From the NCBI GenBank assembly GCA_026391805.1, contig JAPLDJ010000020.1, forward strand, positions 140,448-204,447: a DNA stretch of 64,000 nt. Reading direction: 5' to 3'. Under the pieces are notes generated by a model, which worked only from the letters and a program-made list of their open reading frames with translations, did not search any database and was not told where the DNA came from. Positions within the stretch are counted from its first letter, which is position 1; each line of letters begins with the position of its first letter. The position numbers and the translations under genes were made by a program. Shown here in pieces: positions 8,946-15,702 of the stretch. The DNA comes from Bacteroidota bacterium. Lineage in GTDB: Bacteria > Bacteroidota > Bacteroidia > Bacteroidales > FEN-979.

Positions 8946-10226
8946 TTATACGGAGTCTTTCTGGAATATCGCAGGAATGGTCCGCAGGATAAGTTTCATA
9001 TCATACCAGAAGGAATACCTGTTCCTGAGGTACATGGTGGCATATTTATTATCCAGCCGTTTCCGCTCCTCTTCCGACATTTTTCCGGCCCTGCCTCTTA
9101 ATTCAACCTGCCATAATCCTGTGAGGCCGGCCGGCGCCAGGAACCGCCGGGCCATTTTGTCATCCGTAAGCTTTTCTGCTTCATAAACGGGCAAGGGACG
9201 GTTGCCCACCAGCGACATGTCGCCTTTGATCACATTGATCAGCTGTGGGAGTTCGTCAATGCTCAGGTTGCGGATGATCTTTCCTACGCGTGTGATCCGC
9301 GGATCGTCCGTGATCTTGATAAAGGAAGCGTTCGAACGTGCGATTTTTGTCTTCTGGTACTGATACCAGGGTTCGCAGATTTCATGGTTGTCAAGATGCA
9401 GAACATCTGAACAATTTTTCTTACGGACAGGAGGACAGATGCGGCAGGGACCTTCAAAGTCGATCTTGCTGATCTCCTGTCCTGCGCTGTATTTGTTATT
9501 CTTCTGAGCCAGCTTATCAAGCTCGCTGTCGGTGCCGGTGCGCATCGACCGGAACTTGTAAAAATCAAACGGCTTCTGCCCGATCCGTTTTGAAGTGTAA
9601 TAGATCTTTCCCTTTGATTCAAGGCGGATGGCTATCATTACAATGATCAGCAATGGAGCCAAGAGGATTAATGCCGAAGTAGCAACGACCACGTCAAACA
9701 TGCGTTTCGAAACCGACATCATGGAGCGGCGGGTTGTCAATTCGGGCAGCTGTCCGTTAGCGGTTTCCAAACGGTACTTTAGAAGAAAACGCAGCCTGTC
9801 ATAAAGGTCATCGTATCCGGGAAGGGGGAGGATATAATAGTCGTCCACCTTGTTCTGAAAGGAAGATTTGTACAAATTTTCACTGTACTCTTCTGAAACA
9901 AGGATGAACACTGTACTTTTAAGCTGTAATTGCTCCCTTACCAGCCGGTGCATTTCCATCCAGGTTCCCTCCGGGATCCAGGCGTCGCAAAAGATCACTT
10001 CGGGACTTCCTCCTGAATCGAGAAAATTCAGTGCGGAATAGAGCGTATCCCTTGCGGTCAGCTCGAAATCTGTATTCTTTCCAAAGTAACTGATCATGTG
10101 TTTAGAACTTCCGACGTAAAGCACTTTGATCATCCTGCTTTTTTCCCGGGCTATGGGTTTATTTACTGCCTCTTTTGTCAATGTTTCCATAGAAAATGAG
10201 TTTGCACTGTTACCAATTAACTGCAT
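8946..10226 (-). CDS. Undecaprenyl-phosphate sugar-1-phosphate transferase with receiver-like N-terminus
   Basis: A 426-residue protein in two parts. Residues about 30-150 look like a CheY receiver fold: VLYVGSS at strand 1, FCDAWIPEG at the phosphoacceptor strand, but DDYYILPLP where the conserved Lys should be, so it is probably a pseudo-receiver. Residues about 170-420 are a bacterial sugar transferase: membrane segment FDVVVATSALILLAPLL, KRIGQ, FYKFRSM, and the hallmark DELPQLINVIKGDMSLVGNR. It would prime polysaccharide synthesis by moving a sugar phosphate to undecaprenyl phosphate. An insertion between RSM and DELPQ contains several Cys (CRICPP ... NC ... EICEPW), possibly a metal or Fe-S site. 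The start overlaps the response-regulator gene by 17 bp; internal Met at SFSMET or SRMIKV are alternative starts. Confidence 0.9.
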   Translation of the reverse strand: MQLIGNSANSFSMETLTKEAVNKPIAREKSRMIKVLYVGSSKHMISYFGKNTDFELTARDTLYSALNFLDSGGSPEVIFCDAWIPEGTWMEMHRLVREQLQLKSTVFILVSEEYSENLYKSSFQNKVDDYYILPLPGYDDLYDRLRFLLKYRLETANGQLPELTTRRSMMSVSKRMFDVVVATSALILLAPLLIIVMIAIRLESKGKIYYTSKRIGQKPFDFYKFRSMRTGTDSELDKLAQKNNKYSAGQEISKIDFEGPCRICPPVRKKNCSDVLHLDNHEICEPWYQYQKTKIARSNASFIKITDDPRITRVGKIIRNLSIDELPQLINVIKGDMSLVGNRPLPVYEAEKLTDDKMARRFLAPAGLTGLWQVELRGRAGKMSEEERKRLDNKYATMYLRNRYSFWYDMKLILRTIPAIFQKDSV

Positions 10227-10596
10227 AGTGAATGGGAAAAAGATTCTTGCGGATAAGCTCCCCGAGCTCTTCAGGGTTGAACGGTTTGACCAGGAAGTCC
10301 TGGGCCCCCAGCCTGTAACATTTGATCCTCTCCTTGCTGCTTTCAGCGCCCGACAGCATGATCACAGGCGTGTGCCTGGTATATCCCCGGTGACGCAGCT
10401 TCTCCAGGAATTCATAACCGTCCATGCCCGGCATCTGGATATCGCAGATCACAAGTTCAGGGATATTGCTTTCAAGCCATACAAGAGCTTCCAGGCCATT
10501 GGCCATGCAGATCACATTGTATTTGCCCGACAGAAAATTTTCGAGCAGCAGACAGATGGTGCGTTCATCATCGATAACAAGGATTGTAGGGTTCAT
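10210..10596 (-). CDS. Single-domain response regulator (CheY-like)
   Basis: A 128-residue receiver domain with no output domain. The conserved residues are present: the acidic pair D9-D10, phosphoacceptor D52 in VICDIQMPGMDGYEF, S82 in PVIMLSGAES and K104 in LVKPF. The end overlaps the sugar transferase start, and that enzyme itself begins with a receiver-like domain. Phospho-signalling onto the priming enzyme by heterodimer contact is a reasonable hypothesis. The hybrid kinase encoded 83 bp upstream is the obvious phosphodonor. Confidence 0.93.
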   Translation of the reverse strand: MNPTILVIDDERTICLLLENFLSGKYNVICMANGLEALVWLESNIPELVICDIQMPGMDGYEFLEKLRHRGYTRHTPVIMLSGAESSKERIKCYRLGAQDFLVKPFNPEELGELIRKNLFPIHYAVNW

Positions 10597-10679
10597 TAAT
10601 TTATTAAGTTAAATAAGACTTATTCTAAATGACTGTTTATTAAATTACCTTTTATTGATTTTTCCGGTTCACGTGAATG

Positions 10680-11981
10680 TTACTTGATAAAATGGGAGAT
10701 TGTACTGTACAATTCCGGCGGTGTAAAGGGTTTGATAATGTAGCCGTTCAGTCCGAAGGAGGCAAACTTGGCGCGTTCCTCGGTAAATGCAGTTGCCGTA
10801 AGCGCGATGATTGGCACATTGCGGTAATATTCGCCTTTCATGTTACGGATGGCACGTGTGGCGTCATAACCGTTCATTTCAGGCATATGGAGGTCCATCA
10901 GGACCAGGTTATAATGATGATTCCGGATTTTTTCCAGGGCAATCTTTCCGTTCTCGGCAATGTCGGATGTTACATCCCATTTTCCGAGAATCGTATTCAT
11001 GATTTTTTGGTTTATGATGTTATCCTCGGCCACCAGTATATCCATTCCCTTAAGACTGCGGAACTTCTTATAGAAGGCGATCGACTCAGGCATATGTTCT
11101 TTTCCTGTTTTCCCGAGTTTAAGAGAAAAAGAGAAGGTGCTTCCCTGACCTGGTTTGCTTTCAACCCTCAATCTTCCGCCATGGAGCTCAACCAGCATCC
11201 GCGTAATGGCAAGACCTAACCCGGCCCCGTCGTTTTTCCGCGTTCCTGAAGGATCAATTTGCGTGTAATTCTCGAATATGTTTTCCAGCTGATCGGCTGG
11301 AATTCCGATCCCGGTATCGGTCACTTTAAAGATCACTTCGACACTGTCGCGGTGGTTCTTCAGCAAATCAACCGACAGCGATACTTTACCGAAATCCGTG
11401 TATTTAATGGCGTTCCCGACAAGATTCATCAGGATCTGAGTAATCCGTGCACGATCTCCGGTCAGGACAGCAGGAACCTTTTGTCCGGTAACAGCTTCGA
11501 TAAAGATGCCACGCCTGTATGCCTCCGGTTCAAGACTCTGGTGAACAAGATCGATCAGTTCCCTGATCTCAAAATCACCTTCCTCAAGTTCTATCCGGCC
11601 CGCATCGATTTTTGAATATTCGAGGATCCGGTTAACCAGCTGCAGCAATGATTCCGCTGAAAACTGTAAAACTCCGAGGTGCTGGGTCTGATCATCTCCC
11701 GGGGTGCTGTCCATCAGCAGGTGCGTGGTGTTGATGATGGCGTTCAATGGTGTCCTGATCTCATGACTCATCACAGAGAGGAACTGAAGCCGTGCATGGG
11801 CCGCGCCTTCGGCGATCTTCCGGGCCCTGATCAGCTCTGCTTCTGCTATTTCTCCATTACCGTTCTCCTGCTCAGGACCATTACTCTGCCGGAGTTGATC
11901 TGTATTCCTCGTTTGATTTGTAACTGTCAGAATTTTGGGTTTACTATTCATCTTCTTTTTATCTAAATATTTGAATACCAT
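10680..11981 (-). CDS. Soluble hybrid histidine kinase (HisKA-HATPase-REC)
   Basis: A 433-residue protein. HisKA has the phospho-His H73 in SVMSHEIRTPLNAI. The ATPase domain shows the N box (NLVGNAIKYTDFG), G1 (VTDTGIGIP) and G2 (DGAGLGLAITRMLVELHGG). A C-terminal receiver has VLMDLHMPEMNG and ALTATAF with YIIKPF. No membrane segment or recognised sensor domain precedes HisKA, only about 60 polar residues, so the input signal is unknown and the protein is probably cytosolic. It heads the exopolysaccharide operon and probably controls it post-translationally through the adjacent CheY-like protein. ATG at 11951 (MNSKPKIL) is an alternative start. A repeat element starts 56 bp upstream of the gene. 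Confidence 0.92.
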   Translation of the reverse strand: MVFKYLDKKKMNSKPKILTVTNQTRNTDQLRQSNGPEQENGNGEIAEAELIRARKIAEGAAHARLQFLSVMSHEIRTPLNAIINTTHLLMDSTPGDDQTQHLGVLQFSAESLLQLVNRILEYSKIDAGRIELEEGDFEIRELIDLVHQSLEPEAYRRGIFIEAVTGQKVPAVLTGDRARITQILMNLVGNAIKYTDFGKVSLSVDLLKNHRDSVEVIFKVTDTGIGIPADQLENIFENYTQIDPSGTRKNDGAGLGLAITRMLVELHGGRLRVESKPGQGSTFSFSLKLGKTGKEHMPESIAFYKKFRSLKGMDILVAEDNIINQKIMNTILGKWDVTSDIAENGKIALEKIRNHHYNLVLMDLHMPEMNGYDATRAIRNMKGEYYRNVPIIALTATAFTEERAKFASFGLNGYIIKPFTPPELYSTISHFIK

Positions 11982-12036
11982 ACTATGTTGATGTATTCAC
12001 TTATCTTTCTGCCACTTTTTTAATATTTCCACTTCA

Positions 12037-12280
12037 ACCCCCGCGGGTGTGATCAAAAAGTAAAAAAACAATATGTCACGCAGAGTTTCGCAGAGTTTTA
12101 CGCTAAGTTCCGCAGAGTTAAAATTCATATTATCAATTTTCTGCGGAACTCTGCGATTCATCAGCGAGACTCTGCGAGAAAATAAAAAAACTACTTCTAA
12201 ATCACCCCCTGAAGGGGATGAGGTGCCTGGGTTAATTCCCCAGAACATGCTCTGGGGTTCATACCCGTGATTGATTAACA
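12037..12280. repeat. TIR-bounded word-array element, copy R1 (CGCAGAG type)
   Basis: The left end is CCCGCGGGTGTGATCAAAAAGT and the right end TAAATCACCCCCTGAAGGGG, imperfect mirror images. Inside, one arm carries CGCAGAGTTT-type words and the other carries the complement AACTCTGCG, around an AT-rich centre near 12120-12140, so the whole could fold into one long hairpin. A 3' module (TGAGGTGCCTGGGTTAATT, then CCCCAGAACATGCTCTGGGG and TTCATACCCGTGATT) extends to 12280. It lies directly upstream of the histidine kinase gene. The 65-residue open frame across it (12073-12270) is not credible as a gene. Confidence 0.85.
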
Positions 12281-12344
12281 TTATTTGTTTTATTTTGAAT
12301 CTGCAGCTAAATTTAAATCAGACTAATTAAAGACTAATTCAGCG

Positions 12345-12352
12345 CAAAAGTA
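12345..12352 (-). promoter_or_regulatory. Possible -7 box for the exopolysaccharide operon
   Basis: Read on the minus strand this is TACTTTTG, matching the Bacteroidota -7 consensus TAnnTTTG. No clear TTG sits about 20 bp upstream. If used, the operon leader would be about 360 nt and would contain repeat R1. Confidence 0.35.
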
Positions 12353-12435
12353 ATATCAAAATGGGGAAATTGGTTCTTTTTTAAGTTAAATTAATCTTAA
12401 TAAAACATGGAAGGTGCTGAATAAAAGAAGTCAAT

Positions 12436-12543
12436 ATGCAGATAATCAAAAAGATAAATACCGAAATGGCCAAAAGCGATCCCGCCAGCAATCGGGAAGC
12501 GATAGAGGCAGTTCCGGGGAAAAAGTCTGAAATCTACATGTAA
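12436..12543 (+). CDS. Possible 35-residue peptide, unknown
   Basis: ATG to TAA, 35 codons: starts MQIIKKINTEMAKSDP and ends GKKSEIYM. It is charged and soluble, with no signal peptide. No recognised family, no clear ribosome site. It is listed because the composition is protein-like and it stands alone in a gene-poor stretch; chance is a fair alternative. Confidence 0.2.
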   Translation: MQIIKKINTEMAKSDPASNREAIEAVPGKKSEIYM

Positions 12544-12607
12544 AGTCATTTCAGTACAAACCCATTTACCTGCATAGTTTTTTCAGGACGGGACAAGGAC
12601 GGGACAT

Positions 12608-12671
12608 TGAAGATAACTTGAAGATAACTTAGAGAAGACTTAGAGAAGACTTAGAGAAGACTTAGAGAAGG
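12608..12671. repeat. 11-bp tandem repeat array
   Basis: Two units of TGAAGATAACT are followed by about three and a half units of TAGAGAAGACT, an uninterrupted 11-bp period. It is preceded by two GGGACAAGGAC-like words at about 12590. Confidence 0.85.
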
Positions 12672-12818
12672 TGGGTGGTGTTTTTTTTTGAAGGAATGCT
12701 TTATCGTCGCAAGCATGTTCATCAGATGCAAATATAAGATAATTTGTACGAATTTCAACCATTGTAATTACATTTTTTTTCGCTCAGGTTTCCGGGCAGG
12801 TGCCGTGCTATAAAAGAC

Positions 12819-12868
12819 GAACCCCCGCCATTGCTGGCTGGGGGTTCTTCCATCAGGAATTTTCCTGA
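12819..12868. terminator. GC-rich hairpin pair, possible terminator or structured RNA
   Basis: GAACCCCC pairs with GGGGGTTC and the inner GCCA pairs with TGGC around TTGC (12819-12847). A second small palindrome, CAGGAA-TTT-TCCTG, follows at 12854-12868. No clear T-run follows on either strand, so a classical terminator is uncertain. Confidence 0.4.
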
Positions 12869-12982
12869 CAGAGATGTGAAACAGGGCAAATATATGAAAA
12901 AAAGTCGGGAATTGTTTAAGAGGTAACGATTTTTTTTAATGATGCCCTTGCCCCAATCCTGTAACGCCAAAATTTTAATCAG

Positions 12983-13255
12983 CCTCATCCCTTGCAGGGG
13001 TTGACTAAAAAGTCCTTATTCGCCTTTGTGAAGACCTTTGTGGCCTTTGTGGTTAAATTTTAAGTGATTGAACCACAAAGGACTCGAAGCCTGCCTGCCG
13101 GCAGGCAGGTACACACAAAGTCGCACAAAGGAAAATATTCTGGTACACACAAAGTCGCACAAAGGAAAATATTCTGCATCCTTTTTCTTTTTAGTCAACC
13201 TCACGGGGGTTGAGGTGCCTGGGTTAATTCCCCGCTCTGCGGCGAGGAGGTTCAT
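12983..13255. repeat. TIR-bounded word-array element, copy R5 (CTTTGTGG type)
   Basis: It has the same ends as the CGCAGAG elements (CCCTTGCAGGGG-TTGACTAAAAAGT on the left; CTTTTTAGTCAACC-TCACGGGGG on the right), but the arms are built from CTTTGTGG and its complement CCACAAAG. The right arm holds a perfect tandem duplication of about 34 bp (13110-13176) and a GCCTGCCTGCCGGCAGGCAGG palindrome (13088-13108). The 3' module TGAGGTGCCTGGGTTAATTC follows. It ends at the broken start of the higB remnant. Confidence 0.85.
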
Positions 13256-13411
13256 TTAAAAGATTTAACTTTACCTCTTTCCAACAGACTGGAAAAGCTT
13301 AAAGGAGAGTTTAAAGATTTTCATAGCATCCGGATAAACGATCAATGGAGAATTATTTTCGAATGGGTAAAGGGCCATTCCACGAATGTCGAAATAGTTG
13401 ATTATCATTAA
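13256..13411 (+). pseudogene. higB: HigB (RelE-type) toxin, 5'-truncated
   Basis: The frame ending at TAA 13409-13411 reads ...NRLEKLKGEF, FHSIRINDQWRIIF and ends VEIVDYH, the conserved C-terminal half of HigB ribosome-dependent mRNA interferases. The first roughly 40 residues are missing. Upstream the frame runs straight into repeat element R5 with no ATG, GTG or TTG in a useful position. The antitoxin gene follows after 11 bp as in intact systems. The toxin is therefore probably dead, with the break at the repeat junction. Confidence 0.8.
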
Positions 13412-13422
13412 AACATAACAAA

Positions 13423-13722
13423 ATGTTCAGATTAAAAAATGTACATCCGGGAGAAGTTCTTCAGGAAGAATATTTAATTCCCATGAATGTCTCCGCTTAT
13501 CGCCTGGCAAAAGATATCGGAATTCCTCAAACAAGGGTAAGTGAAATTATTAAAGGAAATCGTCGAATCTCAGCTGATACAGCGATCAGATTGAGTAATT
13601 ATTTCGGGAACTCTGCAAAGTTCTGGCTTGGGCTTCAAACCGATTATGATATTGAGGAAGAAATGGAAAAGAAGCAAAAAGAATTCAAATTGATTAAAAG
13701 ATATAAAATTCACGCGACCTGA
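13423..13722 (+). CDS. higA: HigA-family antitoxin, XRE DNA-binding
   Basis: A 99-residue protein with the HigA signature: HPGEVLQEEYLIPMNVS, a helix-turn-helix (YRLAKDIGIPQTRVSEIIKG) and the tail LSNYFGNSAKFWLGLQTDYD. In intact modules it neutralises HigB and represses the operon. Here the toxin partner upstream is truncated, so this gene is an orphan antitoxin. It may persist as a repressor or by protecting against related toxins. Length is normal. Confidence 0.92.
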   Translation: MFRLKNVHPGEVLQEEYLIPMNVSAYRLAKDIGIPQTRVSEIIKGNRRISADTAIRLSNYFGNSAKFWLGLQTDYDIEEEMEKKQKEFKLIKRYKIHAT

Positions 13723-13832
13723 TGTTCCGTCAAACGCAACAAAGCTTATGCAATGTTGCATTGCAAAGGTTTCACCTTTGCTGCGGCTGTCGGCCGGGCT
13801 TTATTGGCAACTGGAGAATCACAACATTAAAC

Positions 13833-14204
13833 ATGAAAACGATACTATCGATCATTTGTCTATCTCTGATTAGTATTCTCTCTTTAAGTCAAAACATAAT
13901 TCATTTTGACACATTAATAAGTAAGACAATAAATGTGAATGAATCATTCGATTTGAAATTTCTGGATTGGCCCAGTACAGGTTACACCTGGTATCTGCCA
14001 GTAAAATGTGATTCAACAAAAGTTAAAATTCAATTATCAAAAAAAGAATTAATGGCTGGGGATTTTCCCAAAGGTGGAAAATGGATATCCACGTATACCT
14101 TTTCAGGGCTATTTAAAGGGAGATATTTACTCGAATATTATTACGGAAGATCATGGTTAACAGAAAAAATTAATACATGTACAATAAATCTTATGGTAAA
14201 ATAA
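13833..14204 (+). CDS. Secreted chagasin-like (I42) cysteine protease inhibitor
   Basis: A 123-residue protein from the ATG at 13833; the longer frame upstream includes non-coding sequence, and this Met gives a clean signal peptide (MKTILSIICLSLISILSLSQN). The three inhibitor loops of the chagasin fold are recognisable: WPSTGYTWYL (NPTTGYxW loop), FPKGGKW (GxGG-like loop) and YYGRSWL (RPW loop). By family it would block papain-like cysteine proteases in the periplasm or outside the cell. AT-rich composition matches the surrounding accessory genes. The assignment rests on motif spacing and is good but not certain. Confidence 0.68.
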   Translation: MKTILSIICLSLISILSLSQNIIHFDTLISKTINVNESFDLKFLDWPSTGYTWYLPVKCDSTKVKIQLSKKELMAGDFPKGGKWISTYTFSGLFKGRYLLEYYYGRSWLTEKINTCTINLMVK

Positions 14205-14241
14205 TAATCAGCTGCCGGGCTGAAAAAAACGCTCACTTTGA

Positions 14242-14469
14242 TCAGTCTCCGCTGGAGTAACCTCACCTCTTCACCTTTTAGATTATCATGAGAATATAGT
14301 GGTCAATATTAACCGGCGTGAGGTGGTCAGTTTGACTGTTTTTTCCACACAGGTGGTCGTGCGTAAGAAAGGCATTGTCTATGAAGAGGGGAAGGGTCAG
14401 ATTTCTTTCGATTCTGCGAAGGCTTATATCCTGAATGATTCCTGCATTTTCAGACCCGTGAAAAAATAA
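14242..14469 (+). pseudogene. Open fragment resembling a gene 3' end
   Basis: A frame without a normal start, open from 14242 to the TAA at 14467-14469. It reads ...ENIVVNINRREVVSLT, then VRKKGIVYEEGKGQISFD and ends SCIFRPVKK. The second half looks protein-like, but I recognise no family. Its first half overlaps a 62-bp repeat shared with 15559-15620, so it may be the tail of a gene interrupted by a mobile-element end. Confidence 0.3.
14286..14347. repeat. 62-bp direct repeat, copy A (TGGTCA-type element end)
   Basis: Nearly identical to 15559-15620 in the same orientation. It contains two spaced GTGGTCA words (TAGTGGTCAATATTAACCGG and GAGGTGGTCAGTTTGACTG). Such reiterated GTGGTCA words are what I expect at the ends of IS21-type elements, but no transposase gene lies between the copies. 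Confidence 0.6.
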
Positions 14470-14670
14470 TGTGGATGAAAACCAGAACTCAGATTTATCC
14501 ATTTTGATGGTTTCCTATTGTTGGACGAAAGGTCAAGAATAGCAGGGATTTCCAGAGATACCTTAAATGAATATTTCCTGAAACCTTTGGTATTTAATCG
14601 TTTTGAGAATGCAGATATTAACAAATCATTCGATTTATCAACAATTTCAGGTGTTTTAGGAATAAAGACC

Positions 14671-14700
14671 TTGACATTTTTTCCAGAAGCCGTATCTTTG
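14671..14700 (+). promoter_or_regulatory. Bacteroidota promoter of the HU gene
   Basis: TTGACA at 14671 and TATCTTTG at 14693-14700, with 19 bp between TTG and TA. This matches the -33 TTG / -7 TAnnTTTG promoter of Bacteroidota. The start codon lies 41 bp downstream. Confidence 0.8.
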
Positions 14701-14741
14701 CAGGGATTTTTATTAAACGTATTAACTTAAACTTTAAAAAA

Positions 14742-15014
14742 ATGAACAAAGCACAATTAATCGAAGCAATAGCTGTAAATGCAAAAATGCCCAAAACAGA
14801 AGCTAAGAGGGCTTTAGAAGCTATCGTTTCTTCTACCACAAAAGCTTTAGGCAAAGGCGATAGAGTTGCCTTAGTGGGTTTTGGTTCGTTCTCCGTTTCC
14901 AAAAGAGCTGCCCGCAAGGGTCGCAATCCCCAGACAGGTAAAGAAATCAAAATTGCCGCCAAGAAAGTTGTAAAGTTTAAAGCTGGCGCAGAACTTACAA
15001 AAAAAGTCAAGTAA
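14742..15014 (+). CDS. hup: HU-family DNA-binding protein
   Basis: A 90-residue protein of standard length: helical N-terminus [20 protein letters not shown], then [20 protein letters not shown], and the DNA-binding arm [14 protein letters not shown] bends and packages DNA as a dimer in the nucleoid. It is monocistronic, with a clear promoter at 14671 and a terminator at 15036. It appears to be an ordinary chromosomal gene inside otherwise accessory sequence. Confidence 0.97.
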   Translation: MNKAQLIEAIAVNAKMPKTEAKRALEAIVSSTTKALGKGDRVALVGFGSFSVSKRAARKGRNPQTGKEIKIAAKKVVKFKAGAELTKKVK

Positions 15015-15035
15015 GACTTTGCCCCTCGTTAAATA

Positions 15036-15070
15036 ATGATGCCGCCCTAAACAAGCGGCATTTTTATTTC
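15036..15070 (+). terminator. Rho-independent terminator of hup
   Basis: The stem ATGCCGC (15039-15045) pairs with GCGGCAT (15055-15061) around CCTAAACAA, followed by TTTTTATTT. Confidence 0.85.
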
Positions 15071-15702
15071 TGTACACTTGACAGATTATGGCACTGTAAA
15101 TTACCGAAACCTACTCCTTTTCAAAACGCCTTTTTTACTTCTCGTTTTGGGCACAACCTTATAACCAGCTTCTGACCTTTCATCTCAAGGCATTTCGCCT
15201 GTTCCCGTGCAGATGTTACAGCACCCCCCGCTCAGCTAATTGTAATGCCGCTCTGAACATAGCAGAATTTGAAATTCTGCTCTAAATGGCAACGGGTAAA
15301 ATTGCTAATCAAAATAGAGCAAAAGCAAATTGAATTATCGGTACATGTTCTATTGGTTCTGGAAATATGCAATACAGGAACAGCAGAAAGAAAAGTAAAA
15401 TGAACTTCTGGATAATTGAATATTATCCAAAGATCCGAGCGGCATTACAAATGCCGCTCAGCTGGGACGGGGGTTGAGGTGCCTGGGTAGATTCCCGCTC
15501 TGTGTCGGAATAAGGGTCTCCCGGATATCCGGGACCCTGGGGTTCATACCCGTGATTCTCATGAGAATATAGTGGTCAACATAAACCGGCATGAGGTGGT
15601 CAGTTTGACTGATTTTTCCAGTTATGTCAAGAAATATAATTAAGAAAATTCTTCTGAAGATTAATGGAAAGAGTTATTTTTGATTTAACAAAGTATGATT
15701 AA
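15071..15702. other. Gene-free stretch with REP-like hairpins and element ends
   Basis: No convincing gene. It holds a near-perfect palindrome AGCAGAATTTGAAATTCTGCT at 15261-15281 and GAGCGGCATT-ACA-AATGCCGCTC at 15437-15459. A 3' module (TTGAGGTGCCTGGG ... TTCATACCCGTGATT) shared with R1 lies at 15474-15557, and copy B of the 62-bp repeat at 15559-15620. A weaker version of the first hairpin lies at 17712-17741, just after the next gene. Together these look like debris of short mobile or REP-type sequences. Confidence 0.65.
15559..15620. repeat. 62-bp direct repeat, copy B (TGGTCA-type element end)
   Basis: Shares TCATGAGAATATAGTGGTCA and GAGGTGGTCAGTTTGACTG with copy A at 14286, in the same orientation and about 1.27 kb away. 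The hup gene lies between the copies. Confidence 0.6.

Larger units (their letters stand above)
12282..12982. other. Mostly non-coding stretch upstream of the polysaccharide operon
   Basis: AT-rich sequence without a convincing long gene. It contains the possible operon promoter, a 35-codon open frame at 12436, an 11-bp tandem array at 12608 and a strong hairpin at 12819, each listed separately. The longer minus-strand frame at 12755-12988 crosses the hairpin and has no protein-like features. Confidence 0.6.

Noticed and set aside
12073..12270. 65-residue frame inside repeat R1, and the opposite 94-residue frame at 11997-12281
   Set aside because: Both are translations of the CGCAGAG word arms. 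The arms lack stop codons by composition, and the same open frame appears in other copies without conserved protein features.
13016..13259. Opposed 79- and 63-residue frames in R5
   Set aside because: They are encoded by mirrored CTTTGTGG words and the GCCTGCC palindrome; no protein family is recognisable.
14618..15010. 130-residue minus-strand frame
   Set aside because: Exactly antisense to the HU gene and its promoter; HU on the plus strand is certain.
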